Origin: Planctellipticum variicoloris
GTDB lineage: Bacteria > Planctomycetota > Planctomycetia > Planctomycetales > Planctomycetaceae
DNA: 64,000 nucleotides
Assembly: GCF_030622045.1 (NCBI RefSeq)
Contig: NZ_CP130886.1
Location: 1,935,557 to 1,999,556, forward strand
Direction of reading: 5' to 3'
In this document: in pieces, positions 51,763 to 61,380 of the stretch
Layout of the letters: every line of letters begins with the position of its first letter
Numbering within the stretch: the stretch's first letter is position 1
Made by a program: the position numbers and the translations under genes
The notes under the pieces: model-generated
The model's database searches: none
Told to the model about the DNA's origin: nothing
What the model saw: only the letters and a program-made list of their open reading frames with translations

Positions 51763-53406
51763 ATGACGTTGCGCCCGGAGGAAGATTTCAACACGCTGCC
51801 GCCTTCCCAGGATCCGGAACCGGACGAAGGGCAGCGTTTGCCGCCGCGGCGGGCATGGGATGTCCTGCGAAATCTCGGTCCGGGGCTGATCATTGCGGGG
51901 AGCATCGTCGGTTCCGGCGAGCTGATTGCGACGACGAAGACCGGCGCTCAGGCGGGGATCGCGCTGCTGTGGCTGATCATCATCGGCTGCGTGATCAAGG
52001 TCTTTGTGCAGATCGAGCTGGGTCGGTTTACGATCAGCAAGGGGGAATCGACGCTGGCGGCGATGGACCAGGTCCCCGGACCGCGGCTGGTCGTGAACTG
52101 GCTGGTCTGGTACTGGCTGGCGATGATGATCGCCAGCATGGGGCAGCTTGGAGGGATCGCCGGGGGCGTGGGGCAGGCGCTGGCGATCTCGTACCCGATC
52201 ACGGGGGACTATGCGGCCGCGATCCGGACCCCTTCGAACAGCGAGCTGAAGCGGTTCGTGCGGTGGGACGACGACGCGAAGAACGGCGGAGTGGAACTGG
52301 CGAAGCTGTCGCCTGCGGAGCAGAAGCGCATCCAGCGGGGTCACGCGATCGTCGGCCAGGCGATCGCGGATCTGGGGGAGGAGGGAGAGGTTCTGCTGGA
52401 GCGTGTCCGGAAGCAGGAGAAGATTGAAGATCCGGTCACCAGCGACGATCGGATTTACGCCGCGATGATCGCGGTCGCGACGGCGTTCATGCTCTACTGG
52501 GGACGCTACAACCTGATCCAGAATCTCTCGACGGTGCTGGTGGTGGCGTTCACGTTCATCACGCTGGGGAACGTGGTTGCGCTGCAGATGACGCGGGAGT
52601 TTTCGATCTCGCTGCAGGATTTCTGGCATGGCTTGTCGTTCAGCCTGCCGTCTCGGGAGTCGGGGATCGATCCGGTGGTGACCGCGCTGGCGACGTTCGG
52701 GATCATCGGCGTCGGGGCGACGGAGCTGATTGCGTATCCGTACTGGTGTCTGGAGAAGGGGTATGCCCGCTATGCCGGGCGCGACGACGGCAGCGAGGCG
52801 TGGCTGCAGCGGGCGCGGGGTTGGATCCGGGTGATGCATGTGGATGCCTTTGCGTCGCTTATCGTCTACACGGTGGCGACGCTGGCGTTCTTTCTGATGG
52901 GCGTCGCCGTGCTCTTCAACGAGGGGCGCGATCCGGACGGGATGCGGATGGTGAGCACGCTGGCGACGGCGTACGTGCCGATCTTCGGGGAATATGCACG
53001 GTGGCTGTTCTTGGGCGGGGCGTTCGCGGTGCTGTATTCGACGTTTCTGGTGGCGAATGCGGGGCATGCGCGGACTGTGGTCGACGCGCTGAAGCTGACG
53101 GGCGTGATCGACCGGCACAGCGAGGATGTGCATCGTCGGGCGCTCAACTGGGTCAGCTTTGCCTTCCCGCTGGTCTGTCTGCTGATGCTGCTCGGGCTGG
53201 GGGAGAACCCGGTCAAGCTGATACTCTGGTCGGGCGTGATGCAGGCGGTGATGTTGCCGATGCTGGCCGGGGCGGCGCTGTATTTCCGCTACACGAAGAC
53301 TGATCGGCGACTGCGGGGGCCGTGGTGGTGGGACGTGCTGTTGATCATTTCGTCGCTCGGAATGCTGCTGGCCGGGGGATGGTTGATCTACAGCAAGGTC
53401 GCCTGA
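51763..53406 (+). CDS. Nramp-related membrane transporter lacking the DPGN metal motif
   Basis: ATG 51763 has GAGGAA ten bases upstream, giving 547 residues. About 12 helices carry the Nramp-like LeuT-fold pattern: LRNLGPGLIIAGSIVGSGEL in TM1, WLIIIGCVIKVFVQIELGRF, FGIIGVGATELIAYPYW and NAGHARTVVDALKLTG. The TM1 metal motif DPGN is replaced by GSGE, as (with a variant) in the protein at 18162-19643. A hydrophilic loop of about 80 residues sits between TM4 and TM5 (around DDDAKNGGVELAKLSPAEQK). The cargo is unknown; manganese or iron cannot be assumed. Confidence 0.75.
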   Translation: MTLRPEEDFNTLPPSQDPEPDEGQRLPPRRAWDVLRNLGPGLIIAGSIVGSGELIATTKTGAQAGIALLWLIIIGCVIKVFVQIELGRFTISKGESTLAAMDQVPGPRLVVNWLVWYWLAMMIASMGQLGGIAGGVGQALAISYPITGDYAAAIRTPSNSELKRFVRWDDDAKNGGVELAKLSPAEQKRIQRGHAIVGQAIADLGEEGEVLLERVRKQEKIEDPVTSDDRIYAAMIAVATAFMLYWGRYNLIQNLSTVLVVAFTFITLGNVVALQMTREFSISLQDFWHGLSFSLPSRESGIDPVVTALATFGIIGVGATELIAYPYWCLEKGYARYAGRDDGSEAWLQRARGWIRVMHVDAFASLIVYTVATLAFFLMGVAVLFNEGRDPDGMRMVSTLATAYVPIFGEYARWLFLGGAFAVLYSTFLVANAGHARTVVDALKLTGVIDRHSEDVHRRALNWVSFAFPLVCLLMLLGLGENPVKLILWSGVMQAVMLPMLAGAALYFRYTKTDRRLRGPWWWDVLLIISSLGMLLAGGWLIYSKVA

Positions 53407-53847
<441 letters not shown>

Positions 53848-53901
53848 GTCAACGCGACCACGAATCCTCAACGGCCGCGAATCACAGGAAGAGAGCTCAC
53901 A

Positions 53902-54924
53902 ATGGCGTCGCGACAACTGCTGGTAGCGGGATTGGTGGTGGTGACGATGGCGGCGCTGCTGGTCGCTCAGGCGCCACAGGCGCCGGCGACGGGGCTGGCG
54001 ATGACTGAGGCGGCTAAGGCGTTCCAGGGGACCCTGACTCCGGCGCAACTGGCTCAGACGTCGTTCGCGTATGACGACGCGGAGCGGCTGAACTGGCACT
54101 TCATTCCGCGGGAGCGGAAGGGATTGCCGCTGAAGGCGCTGGAAGGGGCGGCTCATAAGGCCGCGCTGGCGCTGATTCACTCCGGGCTGTCGGAGGCCGG
54201 TTACGACCAGACGCTGAATATCATGAGTCTCGAAGAGGTGCTGTATCTCCTCGAAGGGGGAGAGCGTCAGGTTCGTCGCGAACGACGCGATCCTCAGAAA
54301 TACTATCTCAGCATTTTCGGAACCCCCTCGGACAAAGGGGTGTGGGGCTGGCGAGTGGAAGGACACCACATCTCGCTGAATTTCAGCGTCAAAGACGGTC
54401 GAGTCGTCGCCAGCACGCCGGAGTTTTTCGGAGCGAATCCGGGGACGATTGAAGCGGGGAAGGGGCGGCAGATTCGGGTGCTGGGGCCCGAGGAAGACAT
54501 TGCGCGCCAGATTCTGAAACTCTGCACGCCGGAGCAGCAGAAAGCCTGCTGGATCAGCAAGACCGCTCCCGACGAGGTTCCCGGACCCGGCGCTCCACAG
54601 GCGGACGTCGGCCCGGCGGTGGGACTGTCGTTCCAGGAGATGTCGGCCGATCAGCAGAAGCTGCTGCAGGACCTGCTGGGCGAATACCTGAAGAACCTGA
54701 CCGGGGACGTCGAGGCCGAGCGACGGGCAAAGATCAACGCGGCGGGGATGGATGTCATCAAGTTCGCGTGGTGGGGCGAACCCGATCTGCACGAGCGGCA
54801 TCACTACCGGGTGCAGGGGCCGACGTTTGTGATCGAGTACAACAACACGCAGAACAACGCCAATCACGTGCACTCGATGTGGCGAAGTCTGGATGGCGAT
54901 TTGAACGTCGCCCGGTCGAAGTAG
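53902..54924 (+). CDS. DUF3500 family protein
   Basis: The 340-residue protein begins with a signal peptide (LLVAGLVVVTMAALLVAQA). The mature part matches DUF3500: LTPAQLAQTSFAYDDAERLN, WHFIPRERKGLPLKAL, YYLSIFGTPSDKGVWGWRVE, GHHISLNFSVKDGRV, STPEFFGANPG and the C-terminal RVQGPTFVIEYNNTQNNANH with HVHSMWRSLDGD. The conserved His and Asp residues in the last two motifs suggest metal binding. The family is exported and of unknown function. It lies 31 bases before the aminotransferase gene on the same strand. Confidence 0.9.
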   Translation: MASRQLLVAGLVVVTMAALLVAQAPQAPATGLAMTEAAKAFQGTLTPAQLAQTSFAYDDAERLNWHFIPRERKGLPLKALEGAAHKAALALIHSGLSEAGYDQTLNIMSLEEVLYLLEGGERQVRRERRDPQKYYLSIFGTPSDKGVWGWRVEGHHISLNFSVKDGRVVASTPEFFGANPGTIEAGKGRQIRVLGPEEDIARQILKLCTPEQQKACWISKTAPDEVPGPGAPQADVGPAVGLSFQEMSADQQKLLQDLLGEYLKNLTGDVEAERRAKINAAGMDVIKFAWWGEPDLHERHHYRVQGPTFVIEYNNTQNNANHVHSMWRSLDGDLNVARSK

Positions 54925-54955
54925 GCGGCCTTGCGGCCGATGGGGAAATGCGAAG

Positions 54956-56323
54956 ATGACGACGGCTGTGGTGTCCCGTCTCGATGCTTTGTATGCGGAG
55001 CGATTTCCCGAGTCGGCCCGGCTCGCCGAGCGGGGCAAGTCGCTGTTTCCGAGCGGCGTGACCCATGACGGACGCTACCTCGAACCGTTTCCGGTCTACG
55101 TGCGCGAGGCTCACGGATCGCGAAAGACGACCGTCGAGGGGCATTCGCTGGTCGACTACTGGGTGGGCCACGGGTCGCTGATTCTGGGCCACGGTCACCC
55201 GGCGGTGGTTGAAGCGGTGCAGCGGCAGATGGCCCTCGGAACGCACTTTTCGGCCTGCCACGAACTGGAGATGGACTGGGCGGAGCGGGTGCTGGGGCTG
55301 CTTCCCGCCGCGGAGCGGATTCGTTTTACGAACAGCGGGACGGAAGCCACGCTGATGGCGATCCGCATCGCCCGCCTGGCGACCGGTCGGCGGAAGGTGG
55401 TCAAGTTTATCGGGCACTTCCACGGCTGGCACGATTCGCTGGTGCCGGCCGCCTATGCGCCGTATACCCCGGAGGACTGGTCTCTGCCCGGGGTCTCCGA
55501 GGGGGTGTTGTCGGAGACGATTCCGATTCCGCCGAACGATCTCGCGGCGCTGGAGCAGGCCCTTGATGAGCATCGGCCGGCCTGCGTGATTGTCGAAGCC
55601 ACGGGCGGTCACTGGGGCATGGTGCCCGTGCAGGGAGAATACCTGCGGGAGCTGCGCCGTCTGACAGCGGCCCGCGGCGTGCCGCTGATCTTCGATGAAG
55701 TCATCAGCGGATTCCGGGTGCATCCGGGCGGATCTCAGGGGCACTATGGAATCGCCCCGGATATGACGACGCTGGCCAAGATTCTGGCGGGCGGTCTGCC
55801 GGGGGGCGCCCTCGTCGGACGGGCGGATCTGCTGGAAGGGCTGGCGTTCGAGAACCGTTTCGGCAAGAAAATGAAGCACCCTGGCACGTACAACGGCAAT
55901 CCGCTTTCCGCGGCGGCCGGCGTCGCGGCTCTGGACGTGGTCGCGACGGGGGAGCCGGGACGGCACTCGAATCGGATGGCCGCGGTGCTGCGCGGTCGTC
56001 TGAACGCACTGTTTGCGGAGAAGTCGGTCGACTGGATCGCGTACGGCGAATTCTCGATGATCCATCTGCTGATGGGCTACGACGGCCCGCGGCCGGATCG
56101 GGACGATTTCATTCCGTGCGGCGGCGACTATCGCAAGCTGGATGGCAAGTCCGACCGCCAGTTGGGTTTTGCGTTGCGGCGGGCGCTGTTCGTCGGGGGC
56201 GTCGACTGGTTCGGCTCAGGAGCGATGACTTCGGCGGCCCATACCGAGGCGGATGTGGAGATCACGGTGGAGGCTTTCTCGCAGGCGATCGATCTGCTGC
56301 GGGAAGGCGGCCGGATTTCGTGA
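54956..56323 (+). CDS. Class III PLP aminotransferase (glutamate-1-semialdehyde aminomutase-like)
   Basis: The 455-residue protein has the fold-type I motifs of class III aminotransferases: SGTEA at 127-131, HGWHD at 156-160, Asp247 in FDEVISGFR (binds the PLP ring nitrogen) and the Schiff-base lysine K275 in TTLAKILAGGLPGG. Substrate loops such as YNGNPLSAAAG are also present. It resembles HemL, but the loops and length differ, so tetrapyrrole synthesis is not assured. Neighbours are DUF3500 upstream and a MATE exporter gene 52 bases downstream on the same strand. No other haem gene is in the window. It acts in the cytoplasm. Confidence 0.85.
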   Translation: MTTAVVSRLDALYAERFPESARLAERGKSLFPSGVTHDGRYLEPFPVYVREAHGSRKTTVEGHSLVDYWVGHGSLILGHGHPAVVEAVQRQMALGTHFSACHELEMDWAERVLGLLPAAERIRFTNSGTEATLMAIRIARLATGRRKVVKFIGHFHGWHDSLVPAAYAPYTPEDWSLPGVSEGVLSETIPIPPNDLAALEQALDEHRPACVIVEATGGHWGMVPVQGEYLRELRRLTAARGVPLIFDEVISGFRVHPGGSQGHYGIAPDMTTLAKILAGGLPGGALVGRADLLEGLAFENRFGKKMKHPGTYNGNPLSAAAGVAALDVVATGEPGRHSNRMAAVLRGRLNALFAEKSVDWIAYGEFSMIHLLMGYDGPRPDRDDFIPCGGDYRKLDGKSDRQLGFALRRALFVGGVDWFGSGAMTSAAHTEADVEITVEAFSQAIDLLREGGRIS

Positions 56324-56375
56324 GCTCAGGGCGTCGCGGGAGCTGTGAGGCAGGCCGTCCGGGGCGGATGGTGCG

Positions 56376-57752
56376 ATGAGCAGCCCGGCGATTGTCCGGA
56401 ACGAGCCGTCCGTTCGGCCGATCGGTCGGGAGATTCTGCGTCTGGCTTTGCCGGTGCTGGCCGAGCAGATGCTGTATCTGTGCGTCGGCTTCTTCGACGT
56501 CTTTCTCTCCGGACAGATCAGCAAGGAGGCAACCGCGGCGATCGGTCTGGCGGCTTACGTCGGCTGGCTGGCGTCGATGATCTTCGGCCTGATCGGGACC
56601 GGGGCGACGGCGATCGTCGCCCGCTGCTGGGGCGCCGGACAGCACGAAGACGCCCGCCGCATCGCCACACACGCGCAAGTGCTGGCGATCGGTCTGGGGG
56701 TTGCTGTCTTCGCGTTGCTGCAGGGGCTCGCCCCCTGGACGCCGATGCTGCTGGGGATGGAGGGAGAGACGTATCGAATCGCGGTGCATTATCTGCGGGT
56801 CGACGCGTTCGGCCAGTTTTTTGCATGCTGGATGCTGATCGGAGCCGCGTCGCTGCGCGGGAGTGGAGACATGCGGACTCCGCTGCTGGTGCTGGGAGTC
56901 ACCAACGTCGTCAACATCCTGGTTTCGACGGGGTGCGTGTATGGATTCGGCCCGTTGCGACCGATGGGCGTCTACGGAATTGTGACCGGTACGGTCGCGG
57001 CCCAGTTCTGCGGCGCTGTGCTGATGACGACCGCGCTGAGCTCCCGCTGGTCGCATCTGTCGCTGATCCGCAGCGAGTTCCGGATTGTTCCCGCCACGGC
57101 GGCCCGGATTCTCCGGATCGGCGGACCGGCTGGTCTGGAAGGGGCTGTTACGTTTACCGGGCATTTCCTGTTCCTGATGATCATCGCCCGGCTTTCGCCC
57201 GGAGGCTTCGATGGAGCGGCGTTTGCGGCTCATATTGTCGGAGTGCGGGTGGAGTCGCTCTCGTATCTGCCCGCACTTGCGTGGGGAATTGCCTGCAGCA
57301 GCCTCGTCGGGCAGTCGCTGGGGGCGCGGCAGCCGGAGCGGGCGCAACTGGTCGGCCGGGTAGCGATTCGGCAGATCGTCGCGTACGCGTTTGTGATCGG
57401 TCTGATCTTCGGCCTCGGGGCGCCGCAGATTTATGCCGCCATGCATTCGGATCCCAACGTCGCGGTGCAGGGGGTGCCGGCGTTTCGACTGATGGCCAGC
57501 TATCAGGTTCCCACGGCCATTCTGATCGTGCTGGCCTGCTGCCTGCGCGGGGCGGGGGATACGCGGTTTCCGCTGCTGTGCGTGCTGATCGGCACCATCG
57601 GACTGCGGGTGCCGCTGGGTTACCTGTTCGGAGTCGTTCTGCAGTGGGGGCTGCTTGGCGCCTGGATCGGCATGGGAGTCGACAACATCGTCCGGGCCGG
57701 CCTGCTCTGGTGGCGCTACCGCTCCGGACGCTGGGTCCGGACTTCCGTCTGA
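56376..57752 (+). CDS. MATE-family efflux transporter
   Basis: The 458-residue protein has about 12 membrane helices and MATE features: the opening helix LRLALPVLAEQMLYLCVGFF, DVFLSGQIS, the loop ARCWGAGQHEDARRI, YLRVDAFGQFFACWM and, in the second half, LAWGIACSSLVGQSLGARQP. MATE proteins export cationic drugs, dyes or metabolites in exchange for Na+ or H+. It follows the aminotransferase gene by 52 bases and could export its product, but that is only a guess from position. A hairpin at 57776-57811 follows. Confidence 0.93.
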   Translation: MSSPAIVRNEPSVRPIGREILRLALPVLAEQMLYLCVGFFDVFLSGQISKEATAAIGLAAYVGWLASMIFGLIGTGATAIVARCWGAGQHEDARRIATHAQVLAIGLGVAVFALLQGLAPWTPMLLGMEGETYRIAVHYLRVDAFGQFFACWMLIGAASLRGSGDMRTPLLVLGVTNVVNILVSTGCVYGFGPLRPMGVYGIVTGTVAAQFCGAVLMTTALSSRWSHLSLIRSEFRIVPATAARILRIGGPAGLEGAVTFTGHFLFLMIIARLSPGGFDGAAFAAHIVGVRVESLSYLPALAWGIACSSLVGQSLGARQPERAQLVGRVAIRQIVAYAFVIGLIFGLGAPQIYAAMHSDPNVAVQGVPAFRLMASYQVPTAILIVLACCLRGAGDTRFPLLCVLIGTIGLRVPLGYLFGVVLQWGLLGAWIGMGVDNIVRAGLLWWRYRSGRWVRTSV

Positions 57753-57775
57753 CGTTGCGACGTCTGAAAATGGCA

Positions 57776-57811
57776 GCAGGGGCGCAATCCCGTGGGGGAA
57801 TGCGCCCCTGC
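57776..57811. terminator. Terminator-like hairpin after the MATE gene
   Basis: GCAGGGGCGCA (57776-57786) pairs with TGCGCCCCTGC (57801-57811); the 14-base loop can form a smaller stem. No T-tract follows. It lies 24 bases after the MATE stop, between convergent genes. Confidence 0.6.
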
Positions 57812-57902
57812 CGACAGGCATTGGCCCGAACAACTCAATGCAGTCGCTCCCGCCACGGAACGCGACGCTGGCGGATCTGCAGAATGTGGAGGTGACGGTT
57901 TG

Positions 57903-58136
57903 CTATCGGTGATAACCGAGCGAAACCATCACGTCGTAGAGCTCTTCGTAGGTGACGAATCGCCGCCGGTGATCGAGTTTGTATTTGTCGATTGCGGCGG
58001 CGAGCTCGGCGACTTCCGGCCGGCTGCTGGCCGTCGCGACAAACTGTCGGCGTTCGGGGCCGCCGTCACGGGCGCCGGATGCGGCGCTGCGCCGATCGAC
58101 AAAGGGGCGAGGGTTCTGTTCTGTGACCATCTGCAT
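57903..58136 (-). CDS. Small planctomycete-type protein (RRRFVTYEEL motif)
   Basis: The start ATG 58136 lies seven bases after GGAGG; ATG 58142 is too close to it. The 77-residue protein has a disordered Arg/Pro-rich N-terminus and an ordered C-terminus RPEVAELAAAIDKYKLDHRR followed by RFVTYEELYDVMVSLGYHR. A C-terminus of this type is familiar to me from short hypothetical proteins repeated in planctomycete genomes. Its basic, helical end could bind nucleic acid, but no function is known. It is alone and converges on the MATE gene. Confidence 0.7.
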   Translation of the reverse strand: MQMVTEQNPRPFVDRRSAASGARDGGPERRQFVATASSRPEVAELAAAIDKYKLDHRRRFVTYEELYDVMVSLGYHR

Positions 58137-58295
58137 TACCATACCTCCGCGGAAGTCCGCAATATTGACAAGTCTAGGTCACATTCCCCGTTGCGGCAAA
58201 TTCTGGCGGGGAATTCCCGCAAGATCCGAGTTCGTGGATAACTCTTTTTCGGGAAAGAGCTTGCGCTAAACGACGGAGCGACAGGGACTCCACCG

Positions 58296-59291
58296 ATGCA
58301 CACCAAGGTGACAATTCTCGGGAGCGGCGCGATGGCGACCGCCTGCGCCGTCGTGCTGGCGGAACATCCCCATCAGGAGGTGTCGATCTGGGCGCGCAAC
58401 CCGGCTCATGCCGAGCAGATCCGGCGGGACCGGGAGAACCGGCGGCTGCTGCCTGGGATTCGGATTCCGGACCGGGTGCAGGTGACGTCGGATATCGAAC
58501 ATGCATTGACCGGGGCGGAGTATCTGCTGGCAGCGGTGCCGACGCAGTTCCTCCGGTCGTCGTTGCTGGAATTGCGTCCTCTGCTGACGCAGGGCCGACC
58601 GGTGATCAGCGTGATCAAGGGAATCGAGAACGGAACCTTTCTCCGGCCGAGTGAAATCATTTCGAGCGTCCTCGGCAACCGGGATGTCGTTGCGCTGAGC
58701 GGTCCATCGCACGCGGAAGAGATTGCCCGACGGTTGCCGACGACGGTCGTTGCGGCCAGCGCCGATCTGGGGCTGGCCCGGCAGGTTCAGAAAATCTTCG
58801 GGACCGACCGGTTTCGCGTGTATACGAATCTCGACCTGGTGGGGGTTGAGCTGGCGGCGGCGCTGAAGAATGTGGTGGCGATCGCCGCCGGCATTTCGGA
58901 CGGTCTGGGCTACGGGGACAATGCCAAGTCGGCGTTGCTGACGCGCGGGCTGGTGGAAATGACCCGGTTCGGGATGCGGTTCGGAGCGGACGCCGCGACG
59001 TTTCACGGCCTTGCCGGTTTTGGGGACCTGATCACCACGTGCGTCAGTCCCTTCGGACGGAATCGCCGGGTGGGACAGCGGCTGGGAAACGGAGAGACCT
59101 TGCAGGAAATCCTCGCGAGTATGGACTCCGTGGCTGAAGGGGTGGCGACGGCCCGCAGCGTGTTCGACATTGCCGAACAGGAAGGGATCGATATGCCCAT
59201 CACGGGCGAAGTCTACCGAGTGCTGTTCGAGAACAAGTCTCCGGCTGAGGCCACGAACAGTCTGATGCATCGCCCCCAGCGGTCCGAATAA
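58296..59291 (+). CDS. gpsA: NAD(P)+-dependent glycerol-3-phosphate dehydrogenase
   Basis: The 331-residue protein matches GpsA: an N-terminal Rossmann motif (TILGSGAMATACAVVLAEH), the motifs LAAVPTQFLR, VISVIKGIE, LSGPSHAEEIARRLPTTVVA, the substrate-binding block LAAALKNVVAIAAGISDGLG with the catalytic lysine, GDNAKSALLTRGLVEM, and FHGLAGFGDLITTC. It reduces dihydroxyacetone phosphate to sn-glycerol 3-phosphate for membrane lipid synthesis. The nucleotide loop reads GSGAMAT where GxGxWGT is common, a minor variant. The gene is monocistronic or the start of a run with the SLC13 gene 88 bases later. Confidence 0.95.
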   Translation: MHTKVTILGSGAMATACAVVLAEHPHQEVSIWARNPAHAEQIRRDRENRRLLPGIRIPDRVQVTSDIEHALTGAEYLLAAVPTQFLRSSLLELRPLLTQGRPVISVIKGIENGTFLRPSEIISSVLGNRDVVALSGPSHAEEIARRLPTTVVAASADLGLARQVQKIFGTDRFRVYTNLDLVGVELAAALKNVVAIAAGISDGLGYGDNAKSALLTRGLVEMTRFGMRFGADAATFHGLAGFGDLITTCVSPFGRNRRVGQRLGNGETLQEILASMDSVAEGVATARSVFDIAEQEGIDMPITGEVYRVLFENKSPAEATNSLMHRPQRSE

Positions 59292-59379
59292 GTTCTTTGC
59301 TCAAAAACAGTCGCGGCGACAGGTCGCAGGAAGACGCCGAACTACGCGGGCCGACCGAGGCCGCGCTCCGGAGACGAAG

Positions 59380-61380
59380 ATGGGTTGGGAAGCCGTTCTG
59401 GTCATGGCCGTCGTCGGCCTGATGCTGGTGGGATTGGCGCTGGAAGTGGCGTCGGCCGACCTGATCGTCATGGCGGCGCTGGCTGCAATTGTGATCGTCG
59501 GCGAACTGACCGGGACGGCGCGGCTGCTGGATGTGAAGACCGCGGCGACACAATTTGGCGATTCGGGTCTGTTGACGGTTGCGCTGTTGTTCGTGGTCGT
59601 GGCGGGGCTGGTCCAGACCGGCGCCATGTCGCTGATTACCGCCCCGCTGCTGGGACGTCCCAGATCGCTGCGCTCCGCTCAGGCCCGGCTGTTACTGCCG
59701 GTCACGACGCTCAGCGCCTTCCTCAACAATACTCCGGTCGTCGCCATGTTCATGCCGGTGGTCGATGACATCTGCAAGCGGGCGAGAATCAGTCCGTCCA
59801 AGTTGTTTCTGCCGATGGCCTATTCGGCGACGTTCGGCGGCGTCTGCACGATGATCGGCACCAGTACGAATCTGGTCGTCAACGGAAAACTGCCGGCGTA
59901 CGGACTGAAAGAGTTCGGCCTGTTCGACCTGACGTGGGTCGGCCTGCCCTGTGCGATCGGCGGCGTCATCTTCCTGATGGTGTTCAGCAGCTCCCTGCTG
60001 CCCGATCGCAAGCCGGCAATCAGCCTGAGCGACGATCCTCGGCAATATACGGTCGAGATGCTGGTCCAGCCGGGGGGGCCGCTGGTCGGTCAGACCGTCG
60101 AGCAGGCGGGGCTGCGGCATCTGCCGGGTCTGTATCTGGTGGAGATCGAGCGGGCTGGCGAGGTTGTGCCGGCGGTCAGTCCGCGGGAACGACTGCACGC
60201 AAACGACCGCCTGGTGTTCGTCGGCGTGGTTGAGTCGGTGGTGGATCTGCGCAAGACGCGAGGCCTGCTGCCGGCCACGAATCAGGTCTTCAAGCTCGAC
60301 ACTCCGGTGATCGAGCGGGCGATGATCGAGGCCGTCGTCTCGAATCGCTGCCCCCTGGTGGGGAAGAACATCCGTGAGGGGCGATTTCGCACCCGGTACA
60401 ACGCCGCGGTGCTGGCGGTGGCTCGCGGCGGGGCTCGAATTCCCGGCAAGATCGGCGACATCGTCCTGCAGCCGGGCGATGTCCTGCTGCTGGAGGCGCA
60501 TGCGGATTTCGCCCGCGATCAGAGGAACTCCGCGGACTTCTTTCTGGTCAGCCACGTCGAAAACTCTGCGCCGGTCCGCCACAACCAGGCCTGGATCGCC
60601 CTGGCGACCATGCTCGCCATGATCTTGGCGGCTTCCCTGCCCGTCGTGCCGGACTACTCTGCGTGGAAGACCCGTGGCGGGGCATGGGTCTCCGTCGAGA
60701 TGGTCAAAGATCGCCAGCACGTCGAGACGGGCGAGGCACTGCAGCAAGTCCCGATTCGAACAAGCGAGTTGACATTTGCGGACGGGGAGCCTCGGGTCAC
60801 CGCGGCCATTGGAACAGTGGCGCAAACCAGCCGTCGAGGATTGAGCATGCTGACCGCGGCGATGGTCGCGGCGATTTTCATGGTCGCGACCGGCTGCTGC
60901 ACGATCGGCGAAGCTCGATCCAGCATCGATTTGTCCGTGCTGATTGTCATCGGCGCCGCCCTTGGGCTCGGCGCCGCCATGGAAGCCAGCGGCGCGGCGA
61001 CGCTGATCGCCAACGGGCTGATGAGCCTCGTCGGCAACAACGCCTGGGTGCAGCTCGCCGTCATCTATTTTGTCTCGCTGGTGCTGACCGAGCTTGTCAC
61101 CAACAACGCGGCGGCGGCTCTGATGATCCCGATTGCCATCAAGACCGCGGCGGTCGCCACCTGGGGCGGAGCCGTGGGAGTCAGCCCGCTGCCGTTCCTG
61201 ATCGTGGTGATGATATCCGCGTCGTGCGGCTTTGCCACACCCTTTGGATACCAGACCAATTTGATGGTCTATGGTCCGGGTGGCTACAAGTTCAGCGACT
61301 ATCTGCGGATCGGCATCCCTCTGGATCTGATCATGATGGTGATCGCCGTTCTGGTGGCTCCGTTCGTCTTTCCGTTTTAA
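59380..61380 (+). CDS. SLC13/DASS-type anion transporter with two RCK (TrkA-C) domains
   Basis: ATG 59380 follows GGAGA at six bases. The 666-residue protein has two halves of membrane helices with the DASS motifs LNNTPVVAMF (115-124) and GTSTNLVVNG (159-168) and, in the second half, VTNNAAAALMIP and ATPFGYQTNLM. Two TrkA-C domains occupy about 215-300 and 305-385, typical of SAC1-like sulfate or other anion carriers. A hydrophilic insert of about 60 residues (425-487) splits two helices near the second half and is not usual for the family. Regulation by a cytoplasmic ligand through the RCK domains is likely. Confidence 0.9.
   Translation: MGWEAVLVMAVVGLMLVGLALEVASADLIVMAALAAIVIVGELTGTARLLDVKTAATQFGDSGLLTVALLFVVVAGLVQTGAMSLITAPLLGRPRSLRSAQARLLLPVTTLSAFLNNTPVVAMFMPVVDDICKRARISPSKLFLPMAYSATFGGVCTMIGTSTNLVVNGKLPAYGLKEFGLFDLTWVGLPCAIGGVIFLMVFSSSLLPDRKPAISLSDDPRQYTVEMLVQPGGPLVGQTVEQAGLRHLPGLYLVEIERAGEVVPAVSPRERLHANDRLVFVGVVESVVDLRKTRGLLPATNQVFKLDTPVIERAMIEAVVSNRCPLVGKNIREGRFRTRYNAAVLAVARGGARIPGKIGDIVLQPGDVLLLEAHADFARDQRNSADFFLVSHVENSAPVRHNQAWIALATMLAMILAASLPVVPDYSAWKTRGGAWVSVEMVKDRQHVETGEALQQVPIRTSELTFADGEPRVTAAIGTVAQTSRRGLSMLTAAMVAAIFMVATGCCTIGEARSSIDLSVLIVIGAALGLGAAMEASGAATLIANGLMSLVGNNAWVQLAVIYFVSLVLTELVTNNAAAALMIPIAIKTAAVATWGGAVGVSPLPFLIVVMISASCGFATPFGYQTNLMVYGPGGYKFSDYLRIGIPLDLIMMVIAVLVAPFVFPF

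Noticed and set aside
54956-56323. Calling the aminotransferase hemL
   Set aside because: Active-site motifs are shared with several class III aminotransferases and no tetrapyrrole gene is nearby, so only the class is reported.
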